Origin: Christiangramia fulva | GTDB taxonomy: Bacteria > Bacteroidota > Bacteroidia > Flavobacteriales > Flavobacteriaceae | Assembly: GCF_003024155.1 (NCBI RefSeq) | Contig: NZ_CP028136.1 | Span: 2,418,001-2,482,000 of the forward strand | Reading direction: 5' to 3' | Length of the DNA stretch: 64,000 nucleotides | Part shown: piece by piece, positions 52,576 to 61,397 of the stretch | Numbering within the stretch: position 1 is the stretch's first letter | Layout of the letters: every line of letters starts with the position of its first letter | Notes under the pieces: generated by a model | Told to the model about the DNA's origin: nothing | What the model saw: the letters and a program-made list of their open reading frames with translations, nothing else | Databases searched by the model: none | Program-made: the position numbers and the translations under genes

Positions 52576-53817
52576 CTACTGATATAACAAATATTTCTTT
52601 CTCATATTTTTAAACGCTTCCAGCCCTGCCTGCCAGCTCTTCTGAATAGCTTCCGCGGAAAGACCTTCTTTTACCTGTTTTCGAAGCATATCGGTTCCAG
52701 CAAGTTTTTCAAAGAAGGAATTAAAAAAATCGGCTTTATTTTCAGAATGCTCATAGGCTTCCAGGAGCCATTCCAGGTTTAACTTTTCCAGTTTTTCATG
52801 ATCGGTGAGGTCCCGGCCATAACATTTTTCACCTTCATGCTTAGGATGTTGTGCCCCTGCCATGGGCTGTGGTACATAACTATAATCGAAATAAGTGCTG
52901 TCCAGCGAAGGTGATCCAAAAACCTGAAACTGAGTGTTTGTCCCGCGCCCCGCATTCACGTTGGTGCCTTCAAAAAAGCACAGGCTGGGATAGAGATTTA
53001 TAGCCAGGTCGTTTGGCAGGTTCGGGGATGGTTTCACTGGGAGTGAATAAGGTTTGGAATGATCGTAATTTTTAAGGTTGATAACAGTTAAATCACATTT
53101 CTTCCCGTTTTCGAGCCAGCCTTCCCCATTGATCATTTGCGCATATTCCCCAATGGTCATCCCGTAAACCACGGGAACGGGATGCATACCAACAAAGCTT
53201 TTGAATTCGGGTCTTAAAATGGGACCGTCAATATAATCGGCATTCGGATTCGGCCTGTCTAAAACTATCAAAGGAATATCATTTTCGGCGCAGGCTTCCA
53301 TTAAATAATGAAGCGTAGAGAGGTAGGTGTAGAACCGCGCTCCAACATCCTGGATGTCGAAAATCATTACGTCTATTCCTTTCAGCTGTGCTGCGGAAGG
53401 TTTTTTATTGCTTCCGTAGAGAGAAATGATTGGCAAACCTGTTTTGGTATCTACACCGTCTTTCACTGTTTCCCCGGCATCGGCATCTCCACGGAAACCG
53501 TGTTCGGGTGCAAAGACCTTTTTGACATCTATTCCCGCTGAGATCAGTGAATCCACCACGTGTTTATAATCGCCATTTTCAGTTTTTATCAGGGAAGTCT
53601 GGTTGCCCGTAAAGGCCAGTTTCTTTCCTTTAAGGAGCGGAAAATATTCTTCCGTTCGGTTAGCGGCCAGGATGATTTCTGAAGTATCCATAGCTTTGAC
53701 GGAAGGCTTTTCAGAACTTAATCCTGATGTGTTTTCGGCCTTTTTATTTGTGTTTGTGCAGGAAAGGATTCCGATAAGAAAGAATAAAAATGTACTTTTG
53801 AGCAATCTGTTAATCAT
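52576..53817 (-). CDS. namZ: DUF1343 / exo-beta-N-acetylmuramidase NamZ-type lipoprotein
   Basis: 413 residues from the ATG at 53817. Lipobox ILSC (Cys20). The DUF1343 domain fills residues about 50-410, with LKGKKLAFTGNQTSLI, the FAPEHGFRGDADAGETV motif, the catalytic-cleft GMTIGEYAQMINGEGWL and FEGTNVNAGRGTNTQFQVFGSP. Family members release MurNAc from peptidoglycan ends in recycling (known for Tannerella NamZ). A longer frame upstream is rejected because it covers the start of the divergent permease gene, 6 bp away. Confidence 0.9.
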   Translation of the reverse strand: MINRLLKSTFLFFLIGILSCTNTNKKAENTSGLSSEKPSVKAMDTSEIILAANRTEEYFPLLKGKKLAFTGNQTSLIKTENGDYKHVVDSLISAGIDVKKVFAPEHGFRGDADAGETVKDGVDTKTGLPIISLYGSNKKPSAAQLKGIDVMIFDIQDVGARFYTYLSTLHYLMEACAENDIPLIVLDRPNPNADYIDGPILRPEFKSFVGMHPVPVVYGMTIGEYAQMINGEGWLENGKKCDLTVINLKNYDHSKPYSLPVKPSPNLPNDLAINLYPSLCFFEGTNVNAGRGTNTQFQVFGSPSLDSTYFDYSYVPQPMAGAQHPKHEGEKCYGRDLTDHEKLEKLNLEWLLEAYEHSENKADFFNSFFEKLAGTDMLRKQVKEGLSAEAIQKSWQAGLEAFKNMRKKYLLYQ

Positions 53818-53823
53818 ATAGAT

Positions 53824-55056
53824 TTGAATTTCGAATACTTCGTAGTTAAACGCCTCATCAGCGCCAAAAAATATAAAAGTAGTATTTCTGCCCCTATAAT
53901 AAAAATAGCCATCACCGCTATTGCCATAGGTGTTGTAATGATGCTGATCTCTTTTGCTACAGGGCTCGGACTTCAGCAAAAAATCAGGGATAAGATTGCC
54001 GCTTTTAACGGGCATATTATCATTTCCAGTTATGATAATAACAGTTCCAAAGTTTCCCTGATTCCTGTTTCCAAAGACCAGGACTTCTACCCGGAATTTA
54101 AAAATGTAGAAGGAATCAAGCACGTGCAGGCGGTGGCGACGAAGTTTGCCGTGATAAGAACTGCTGAAGATTTTGAAGGGGTAATAGTAAAAGGCGTAGG
54201 GGAAGATTACGATTGGAGCTATTTCAAGGATTTTCTGGTAAAAGGCCGTTTACCTGATTATTCTTCAAAACTGAACGATGAGGTGCTGATCTCTGAATAC
54301 CTGGCGAACCGCTTAAATCTGAAAGTCGGCGATCGTATGCCCACTTTTTTTCTGCGGGAGGATAAAGAAAGACCTTTGCAACGCGGATTCAAGATCGTGG
54401 GAATATACGATTCGGGATTTCAGGAATTTGATGAATTATATGTAATAGCTGATATCAGGCATATTCAGAGGATCAATGACTGGAACGAGAACCAGGTGGG
54501 CAATTTCGAGGTTTTTATCGACGATTTCGATCAGCTGGACCAAAAAGGGAATGAAGTTTATGAAAATACGGGCTCCTTTCTGGATACTCAAACCATCAGT
54601 CAGAAATATTATTCAATTTTTGAGTGGCTTTCGCTATTCGATTTCAATATCGCTCTGATCCTGGGAATTATGATTTTAGTTGCCGGCATCAATATGATCA
54701 CCGCACTTCTGGTTTTGATCCTGGAAAGAACGCAAATGATCGGGATCTTTAAGGCTCTGGGTTCTCAGGACTGGAGCATCCGGAAGATCTTCCTTTACAA
54801 TGCGGCTTACCTGATCATCCTCGGACTTTTCTGGGGAAATTTAATAGGAATCGGTCTGCTTTTGCTTCAGAAATACTTGAAACTGGTGCCTTTAGATCCG
54901 AGAACTTACTACGTGACCGAAGTTCCTATTTATATCAACTGGGATTATATTCTTGCCGTAAATGCCGGAACGCTTTTCCTGTGTATGCTGATGCTGCTCA
55001 TCCCTTCGGTGATCATTTCAAAGATATCTCCTGTAAAAGCGATAAAGTTTGAATAA
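53824..55056 (+). CDS. LolE/FtsX-type ABC transporter permease
   Basis: 410 residues. One N-terminal membrane helix (about 25-48), a periplasmic domain (about 50-260), and three helices in the C-terminal FtsX domain (about 270-400). The pattern MNFEYFVVKRLISAKKYKSSISAPIIKIAI matches lipoprotein-releasing transporters of Bacteroidota. It has a TTG start. No ATPase is adjacent, so its partner is elsewhere. It probably moves lipoproteins to the outer membrane; start is 6 bp from the NamZ start. Confidence 0.85.
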   Translation: MNFEYFVVKRLISAKKYKSSISAPIIKIAITAIAIGVVMMLISFATGLGLQQKIRDKIAAFNGHIIISSYDNNSSKVSLIPVSKDQDFYPEFKNVEGIKHVQAVATKFAVIRTAEDFEGVIVKGVGEDYDWSYFKDFLVKGRLPDYSSKLNDEVLISEYLANRLNLKVGDRMPTFFLREDKERPLQRGFKIVGIYDSGFQEFDELYVIADIRHIQRINDWNENQVGNFEVFIDDFDQLDQKGNEVYENTGSFLDTQTISQKYYSIFEWLSLFDFNIALILGIMILVAGINMITALLVLILERTQMIGIFKALGSQDWSIRKIFLYNAAYLIILGLFWGNLIGIGLLLLQKYLKLVPLDPRTYYVTEVPIYINWDYILAVNAGTLFLCMLMLLIPSVIISKISPVKAIKFE

Positions 55057-55112
55057 ACTTTGGTTTTATGTAAAAGCCATAAGTTCTAAGAATAGGTATT
55101 GTTATTTGATCA

Positions 55113-55143
55113 TTGGTCACTGGTAATGGATTCTTTACCTTTG
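55113..55143 (+). promoter_or_regulatory. Promoter of the cysteine/cystathionine synthase gene
   Basis: TTG at 55113-55115, 20-nt spacer, TACCTTTG at 55136-55143, full -7 match, 19 nt before the ATG. Confidence 0.6.
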
Positions 55144-55162
55144 CATTCTCTAAAAACGAAAG

Positions 55163-56143
55163 ATGGAATACGCTGAAAATATTTTAGGAACCATAGGCAA
55201 TACGCCGCTGGTGAAGATGAACAGGCTCGTGAAGGATATTGATGCACTGGTTCTAGCAAAATACGAAACTTTTAATCCGGGAAATTCAGTTAAAGATAGA
55301 ATGGCTTTAAAAATGGTGGAAGAAGCTGAAGAAAAAGGCCTTCTTAAGCCCGGAGGAACTATCATTGAAGGTACTTCTGGTAATACAGGTATGGGACTGG
55401 CTCTGGTTGCGATCGTTAAAGGCTATAAAATGGTATGCGTGATGAGCGACAAGCAAAGCAAAGAAAAAATGGATATTCTCAAAGCGGTGGGAAGTGAAGT
55501 GATCGTTTGTCCCACCGATGTGGCCCCTGATGATCCGCGGTCTTATTATTCAACATCCCGAAGACTGGCCGAAGAAACCCCTAATTCATGGTATGTAAAT
55601 CAATATGATAACCTGGCCAATACCAGGGCGCATTATGAAACTACAGGTCCGGAAATCTGGAAACAAACCGACGGGAAAGTGACTCATTTTGTCGTTGGTG
55701 TGGGAACCGGAGGAACGATATCGGGAGTGGGAAAATATCTGAAGGAGAAGAATCCCAATATCAAAGTTTGGGGTATCGACACTTATGGTTCGGTTTTTAA
55801 AAAATACCATGAAACGGGCATTTTCGATGAAAAGGAGATCTATCCTTATGTTACCGAAGGGATCGGTGAAGACATTCTCCCAAAAAATGTGGATTTTAGT
55901 GTTATTGACGGATTCACGAAGGTAACCGATAAAGATGCCGCGATCTACACCCAAAAACTGGCAAAAGAGGAAGGTTTCTTTTTGGGCAACAGCGCCGGTG
56001 CTGCGGCAAAAGGATTGCTTCAGTTAAAAGAGCATTTTAAAAAAGATGATGTGGTGGTCGTGCTTTTCCACGATCATGGCAGCCGTTATGTGGGAAAAAT
56101 GTACAATGAGGAGTGGATGAAGAAAATGGGATTTAAAGAGTAG
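55163..56143 (+). CDS. PLP-dependent cysteine synthase / cystathionine beta-synthase family
   Basis: 326 residues, fold type II. The PLP Lys is Lys44 in NPGNSVKDRMA, the phosphate loop is the GVGTGGTISG region and the substrate loop is EGTSGNTGMG. The C-terminus GRSVGKMY-type ending reads HDHGSRYVGKMYNEEWM, as in bacterial cystathionine beta-synthases without CBS domains. It makes cysteine or cystathionine from (acetyl)serine and sulfide or homocysteine; which cannot be settled. Single gene with a good promoter. Confidence 0.93.
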   Translation: MEYAENILGTIGNTPLVKMNRLVKDIDALVLAKYETFNPGNSVKDRMALKMVEEAEEKGLLKPGGTIIEGTSGNTGMGLALVAIVKGYKMVCVMSDKQSKEKMDILKAVGSEVIVCPTDVAPDDPRSYYSTSRRLAEETPNSWYVNQYDNLANTRAHYETTGPEIWKQTDGKVTHFVVGVGTGGTISGVGKYLKEKNPNIKVWGIDTYGSVFKKYHETGIFDEKEIYPYVTEGIGEDILPKNVDFSVIDGFTKVTDKDAAIYTQKLAKEEGFFLGNSAGAAAKGLLQLKEHFKKDDVVVVLFHDHGSRYVGKMYNEEWMKKMGFKE

Positions 56144-56343
56144 GATATTAATTATTCTCATTATTTATTTTTAAAATATTGATTCAGGAAATTACATCAT
56201 CCTGGATTTATTTGGGGATCTCTTCTATTGAGAAGCTAAAACCTGCTTACCAGGCAGGCAGATTGCTAAAAAAAGGCTAAACTTCTGCAGTGCCTGAAAA
56301 ATTCTGTGTTAAAAACAGTAATTTCAGAATATAAATTGCTGAT

Positions 56344-57036
56344 ATGAAGAAATTTTACGTTTTCCTTTTAATATTTATAAGTATTTCCTGCGGCTCCCGG
56401 GATCCTAAAATCCTGGCTTCCGTAGAAAATCCGCAGTACAGCTACCTCGCCCTGGGAGATTCTTATACCATTGGTGAGAGTGTTGCCGAGGCGGAACGCT
56501 GGCCATTACAGCTCGCCGAAGCTTTGCGAAACCGCGGTTACAAAATGGCAGTTCCAAAGATCATTGCCAAAACAGGATGGACTACCGAGAACCTGATCAA
56601 TGGCATGGAGAAAGAGCTTGCCGTGCAGCGCGATTTCGATCTTGTTTCAATTTTGATAGGAGTAAATAATCAGTACCAGGGAAAGCCCATTCATGAATAC
56701 GAACAGGAACTGAGGAAGATCTTCCGGAAAGCCATCAATCATTCAAAAACCATGGAGAAAGGCGTTTTCGCGCTCAGCATTCCCGATTATGGTTACACCC
56801 CTTTCGGCATCGCTCATCAGGACGAGATCAGTAAAGAAATAGACCGGTACAATGAGGTTTATAAAAGGGTGGCCGATGATTTTGGAGTGGATTTTTATGA
56901 TATTACCCCCATCTCACGGGAGGTAATTAAAGATCCCCGGCTGGTCGCTAGAGATAGTTTACATCCGAGCAAGATCATGTACCGCCGATGGGTAGATCAG
57001 ATCGTTAATCAGGTAGCCCAAAAACTTTCGAAATAA
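56344..57036 (+). CDS. SGNH/GDSL hydrolase lipoprotein
   Basis: 230 residues. Lipobox ISCG (Cys16). Block I LALGDSYTIGES holds the catalytic Ser; block III is near SILIGVNNQYQG (Asn) and block V is the DSLHPSKIMYRRW segment (Asp and His). An esterase or lipase type with a broad substrate range, on the cell-envelope side. The gap upstream (56144-56343) has a CCTGCTTACCAGGCAGG repeat and no gene. Confidence 0.9.
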   Translation: MKKFYVFLLIFISISCGSRDPKILASVENPQYSYLALGDSYTIGESVAEAERWPLQLAEALRNRGYKMAVPKIIAKTGWTTENLINGMEKELAVQRDFDLVSILIGVNNQYQGKPIHEYEQELRKIFRKAINHSKTMEKGVFALSIPDYGYTPFGIAHQDEISKEIDRYNEVYKRVADDFGVDFYDITPISREVIKDPRLVARDSLHPSKIMYRRWVDQIVNQVAQKLSK

Positions 57037-57084
57037 TTTTATAACAGGCGCATTTTCAGATGTTTATTTTTATACTTTTGAAAA

Positions 57085-58347
57085 ATGCAGGAAGATTTTT
57101 TAAGCTATATCTGGAAGTTTAGGAAATTCGATTTCTTAAACGCCAGGACCTCTGATGGCCGTGTTCTCGAGATCATTAATCCGGGAATGGAAAATGTTGA
57201 TTCCGGCCCAGATTTCTTCAGTGCGCAGTTGAGAATTGGGGAACAGCTTTGGGCGGGAAATGTGGAAATCCATATAAAAAGTTCAGACTGGTATTTTCAT
57301 GGTCATGAAACCGATCCCGCTTATGATAATGTTATTTTACATGTAGTTTGGGAAGATGACGCTGAAATTTTCCGAAGAGATAATTCAGTTATTCCAAGTA
57401 TTTCTTTAAAGTCTTATACACCTGCGAAGACCTTTAAGAATTTTCAGCACCTGCTGGAAGTGCCGCATTTACAGTTAAATTGCGAGGAAGACCTTTCTAC
57501 TATTACGGCTCTTGCAAAAGAACACTGGCTGGAAAGTTTATATTTTGAGAGGCTCGAAAGTAAATCGGAAGCTATTTTTAAACTTCTGGAAAAAACCGGG
57601 AATGACTGGGAAGAAGTTCTCTTCCAGAGTTTATCAAGGAGTTTTGGATTAAAAGTAAACGCCGAGGCTTTTGAAAGTATTGCGAGAAGTATAGAGTTCA
57701 AAATCTTCAGGAAAATCAAAGATCAGCAGTCTAAAGAGGCGATTCTTCTGGGACAGGCTCAGCTTTTTTCTGGTGAAGATAAATATGCGAAGGAACTTGA
57801 GGAAATCTATGAATTTCTTAAAATGAAATATTCGCTAAAACCTTCGGAAATACTTCCGAAATTTTTCAGGTTGAGGCCCGACAATTTTCCAACCTTGCGT
57901 CTGACACAGCTGGCAGCAGTTTATTCTGAAAAACCTGGACTGTTTAATGCCTTAACAAATTGCCAAAATTTGTTTGATTTTTACGAGCTTTTTAAAACTG
58001 GGCCTTCGGAATACTGGAAAACGCACTATAATTTTGGAACGCAACATCCTCCCCGAAACAAAAAACTGAGCAAATCATTTATAAATTTACTGTTGATAAA
58101 TTGCGTCATACCTATTTTGTATTGTTACTATAAATATCTTGGGGAAGACAGGAATGATTTTCTTTTTGATCTTATTTCGGCTATTCCCGCCGAAGAAAAT
58201 TCTGTCGTTTCCATTTTTAAAAAACTAAATAGTTCTATGGGTAAGAACGCGATGCAGTCTCAGGCACTGCTTCAGCTTAAAAATAACTACTGCGATCAAA
58301 ATAGATGTTTAAAATGTGAATGGGGCGCACAAATTTTGCAGAAATAA
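57085..58347 (+). CDS. DUF2851 family protein
   Basis: 420 residues. DUF2851 family, a large protein conserved in Bacteroidota and of unknown function. Visible are the start SYIWKFRKFDFLNARTSDGRVLEIINPGMENVDSGPDF, GEQLWAGNVEIHIKSSDWYFHGHETDPAYDNVILHVVWEDD, and the C-terminal Cys pair (NNYCDQNRCLKCEW). The EIHIKSSDW..H..D part looks like a restricted nuclease or endonuclease-like active site (PD-like) but that is only inference. Same direction as the SGNH gene, 48 bp after it. Confidence 0.85.
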   Translation: MQEDFLSYIWKFRKFDFLNARTSDGRVLEIINPGMENVDSGPDFFSAQLRIGEQLWAGNVEIHIKSSDWYFHGHETDPAYDNVILHVVWEDDAEIFRRDNSVIPSISLKSYTPAKTFKNFQHLLEVPHLQLNCEEDLSTITALAKEHWLESLYFERLESKSEAIFKLLEKTGNDWEEVLFQSLSRSFGLKVNAEAFESIARSIEFKIFRKIKDQQSKEAILLGQAQLFSGEDKYAKELEEIYEFLKMKYSLKPSEILPKFFRLRPDNFPTLRLTQLAAVYSEKPGLFNALTNCQNLFDFYELFKTGPSEYWKTHYNFGTQHPPRNKKLSKSFINLLLINCVIPILYCYYKYLGEDRNDFLFDLISAIPAEENSVVSIFKKLNSSMGKNAMQSQALLQLKNNYCDQNRCLKCEWGAQILQK

Positions 58348-58367
58348 CTTTGGCTTTCATAAATTTG
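58334..58367 (+). promoter_or_regulatory. Candidate promoter of the PspC-like gene
   Basis: TTTTG at 58334-58338 and TAAATTTG at 58360-58367, a full -7 match with a 21-nt spacer, ends 4 nt before the ATG; the message would be leaderless. Confidence 0.45.
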
Positions 58368-58371
58368 CATT

Positions 58372-58602
58372 ATGACAAGCCTTATTTATAACATTCGACA
58401 TTATTTCGAAAAGCATGGTTTTTACGTGTCTTCCCGCCTGGCCGATAAACTGGGAATCAGGGCAAAAAGCGTACGACTGTTCTTTATTTACGCGTCTTTC
58501 TTTACGATGGGAGTAGGTTTCATAATGTATCTTATCCTGGCTTTTTGGCTGAAGTTGAAAGATTTAGTATATACCAAACGTACTTCGGTTTTTGATTTAT
58601 AA
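58372..58602 (+). CDS. PspC-domain small membrane protein
   Basis: 76 residues. The PspC core RLADKLGIRAKSVRLFFIYASFFTMGVGFIMYLILAFWL gives one membrane helix (about 44-62). PspC proteins help sense envelope stress. It has an N-terminal cytoplasmic part and lacks other domains. It is followed by a 171-bp gap before the symporter gene. Confidence 0.85.
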   Translation: MTSLIYNIRHYFEKHGFYVSSRLADKLGIRAKSVRLFFIYASFFTMGVGFIMYLILAFWLKLKDLVYTKRTSVFDL

Positions 58603-58773
58603 GCATCAATTCTTCTCTTAAGATTTCGAAAGATTTTAAAAATTTCGGCGGAAGCCTTATAAAATCTATACTTCTCACCGTTAAGATAATATTAAGGAAT
58701 TGCGATTTCTTTTTTGAAAACCTTAAGTTTTTTCGCATCTTGCCACTTCTTTCAAACAAAACAAAATAAACAG

Positions 58774-60420
58774 ATGCAGAAAACTAAATCAAAGCGTATT
58801 TTATTTTCACTTTGTAGCATTTTTATTCCATTAATAACATTTGCACAGGAAAATGATAGCCTCACATTTTCTGAAAAAATCGACATAATATTTAGAGATT
58901 ATACCGGTTGGTTCGTAGATCTCATCTTCTATGAAATCCCCTTCAGTGATGATTTTCAAATTCCGTGGGTGCTAATTTTACTTATTGGTGGTGCTATATA
59001 CTTTAGCGTATACTTTAAGCTTATTAATTTTACCGGTTTTGGTACCGCTATTAAAGTGGTGATGGGTAAATATGAAGATATTGAAAAACATGGTGTTGAT
59101 ACTTTATATGCCGATCCTACTCCCAACGAGGGAGAAGATCTGCCAGAAACCTTAAGAAATGAAGGTGCCGATGGGGAAGTTTCCCACTTCCAGGCTCTTA
59201 CAGCAGCACTTTCAGCTACGGTTGGACTTGGGAATATCGCCGGTGTGGCCGTGGCTTTATCAATTGGTGGACCTGGTGCTACCTTTTGGATGATAGTTGC
59301 CGGTTTGCTGGGAATGGCATCAAAATTCGCAGAATGTACCCTTGGGGTTAAATATCGTGATGTAGGACCAGACGGTACTGTTTACGGCGGACCCATGTAC
59401 TACCTAAAAAAAGGTCTGAAGGAAAAAAATATGGGAGGCTTTGGTAAAGTTCTTGCCGTAGTATTTTCCATTTTTGTAATTGGTGGTTCTTTTGGTGGCG
59501 GGAATATGTTCCAGGCCAATCAGGCAGCGGCGCAATTCACTAAACTTTTTGGTCTTGAAGGCGGCAACGCCGGTTTTTATTTCGGGATCATAATGGCCAT
59601 TCTTGTTGCCGTGGTAATTATTGGCGGTATTAAAAGAATTGCTTCCGTAACCGAAAAGATCGTGCCTTTTATGGCCGGTATTTATGTTCTTGGCGCACTT
59701 GTTATCCTTGGAGCCAACTGGATGTACATCGATGACGCATTTGGATTGATCTTCAAAGGTGCTTTTTCCGGTCTTGGAATTGCCGGTGGTCTTGTAGGTG
59801 TGATGATCCAGGGAATTAGAAGAGGGGCTTTCTCTAACGAAGCCGGTGTAGGTTCTGCAGCTATTGCTCACTCGGCGGTGCGAACAAAATATCCTGCCAG
59901 TGAAGGTATTGTTGCCCTTTTGGAACCTTTTGTGGATACAGTTGTAATCTGCACCATGACAGCTCTTGTGATCGTAATTACCAATTTCCATATCGGATTT
60001 CTGGAGTACGGAACCGAGGTAACCGAAGGTGTTGAATTAACTGCAACGGCATTTGACAGTGTGATTCCTCACTTCTCTATTGTACTTACTATCGCGGTGA
60101 TCCTTTTTGCATTCTCAACCATGATCTCATGGTCTTATTACGGAATGCAGGGTTGGAAATACCTTTTTGGAAAGGGAAAAGTCACCGACCTTGTATATAA
60201 AATTTTATTCCTTTTCTTCGTGATTGTTGGAGCTTCTATCAGCCTTGGATCGGTGATCAATTTCTCTGATGCGATGATCTTCGCCATGGTGGTGCCCAAT
60301 ATAACAGGGGTACTGTTGTTAACCCCGGTGATCAGGCGGGAATTAAAGCGTTATATGAACGCTATTAACAAAAAAGAGGAGGCTCTTGAAGAGGGGGCAA
60401 CCGACTACAATAAGTTGTAG
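58774..60420 (+). CDS. Sodium:alanine (AGCS) symporter family protein
   Basis: 548 residues from the ATG at 58774; a longer frame from 58714 adds 20 residues without support. A signal-like start (MQKTKSKRILFSLCSIFIPLITFAQ) and a periplasmic segment precede the AGCS core of about ten membrane helices. The family signature SATVGLGNIAGVAVALSIGGPGATFWM is present, as is GNMFQANQAAAQ. Imports alanine or glycine with Na+ (or H+); substrate by family only. Confidence 0.92.
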   Translation: MQKTKSKRILFSLCSIFIPLITFAQENDSLTFSEKIDIIFRDYTGWFVDLIFYEIPFSDDFQIPWVLILLIGGAIYFSVYFKLINFTGFGTAIKVVMGKYEDIEKHGVDTLYADPTPNEGEDLPETLRNEGADGEVSHFQALTAALSATVGLGNIAGVAVALSIGGPGATFWMIVAGLLGMASKFAECTLGVKYRDVGPDGTVYGGPMYYLKKGLKEKNMGGFGKVLAVVFSIFVIGGSFGGGNMFQANQAAAQFTKLFGLEGGNAGFYFGIIMAILVAVVIIGGIKRIASVTEKIVPFMAGIYVLGALVILGANWMYIDDAFGLIFKGAFSGLGIAGGLVGVMIQGIRRGAFSNEAGVGSAAIAHSAVRTKYPASEGIVALLEPFVDTVVICTMTALVIVITNFHIGFLEYGTEVTEGVELTATAFDSVIPHFSIVLTIAVILFAFSTMISWSYYGMQGWKYLFGKGKVTDLVYKILFLFFVIVGASISLGSVINFSDAMIFAMVVPNITGVLLLTPVIRRELKRYMNAINKKEEALEEGATDYNKL

Positions 60421-60436
60421 TCTTTTATAAAATACA

Positions 60437-61315
60437 ATGAAATTCAAATCCCATTTTGCGCTTTCCAGAAGTCAGCAGAATGGGATTTTTATTTTGGTCA
60501 TTTTTATCATCATCCTTCAAATTTTTATTTTCTTTCCGAATCTTTTAGGAAATTCTGAAAAGATCTCTTCGGAAGATCCTGAAATTGAAAAATTCAGAAA
60601 GCAGTTAGATTCACTGAAGTCTCTGAAATCTCTGAAGTCGCCAAAAGATACCATTTATCCTTTCAATCCGAATTATCTTAGCGATTTTAAAGCCTATAAT
60701 CTGGGATTAAATTTGGAACAAACCAACAGGCTTCTCGATTTCCGCGCTGAGCAAAAATGGATCAAATCTGCGGAAGATTTTCAGAAAGTCACGGGTATTT
60801 CAGACAGTCTTTTGCACATTTTGGCTCCTTCCCTTCGTTTTCCGAAATGGGTGGAAAAATCCGAAAAAAAATACAATATTTCTCAGAAGACGGCAGCTGA
60901 TGAAACCGTGGCAGAGATTTCTGATCTTAATTCAGCAACGCCGGAAGATCTGAAAACCATCAATGGAGTAGGAGAGGTGCTTTCACAGAGAATTGTAAAA
61001 TATCGGTATAAAATAGGCGGATTTTTGGATGAAAGTCAGTTAAATGATGTTTATGGGCTAACACCCGAGGTGGTGGAAAAAATTCGCCAGCGTTTTAAGA
61101 TCCTTATCAAACCCAATGTAAATAAGTTAAATATAAATACGGTTTCAGAAGATCAACTCTCTGAAATCCCCTATTTTAATGAACGGCTGGCAAAAAAAAT
61201 TATCGGCTATCGCAAACTTCATGAAGGCATCCAAACCTTTGATGAATTATCAAAAATCGACGGTTTTCCTTCCGATAAAATCGATAGAATTAAATTATAT
61301 TTGGCCATAGAGTAA
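60437..61315 (+). CDS. Helix-hairpin-helix (ComEA-like) protein
   Basis: 292 residues. One N-terminal membrane segment (about 17-37, FILVIFIIILQIFIFFP), then three HhH segments (about 93-120, 155-220 and 225-280; e.g. DLKTINGVGEVLSQRIVKYR and DQLSEIPYFNERLAKKIIGYR). ComEA-type proteins bind DNA during uptake. A small 9-bp tandem repeat (3 units, CTGAARTCT) at 60614-60640 encodes SLKSLKSPK near residue 60. It follows the symporter by 16 bp and may be cotranscribed. Confidence 0.85.
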   Translation: MKFKSHFALSRSQQNGIFILVIFIIILQIFIFFPNLLGNSEKISSEDPEIEKFRKQLDSLKSLKSLKSPKDTIYPFNPNYLSDFKAYNLGLNLEQTNRLLDFRAEQKWIKSAEDFQKVTGISDSLLHILAPSLRFPKWVEKSEKKYNISQKTAADETVAEISDLNSATPEDLKTINGVGEVLSQRIVKYRYKIGGFLDESQLNDVYGLTPEVVEKIRQRFKILIKPNVNKLNINTVSEDQLSEIPYFNERLAKKIIGYRKLHEGIQTFDELSKIDGFPSDKIDRIKLYLAIE

Positions 61316-61397
61316 AAATTAAGAAAATCGTGTGAAGTGTTAAAAGCATTTTACCCGATTTTTGTGATTCAAAAAATTGCTAAACAATTATATCATA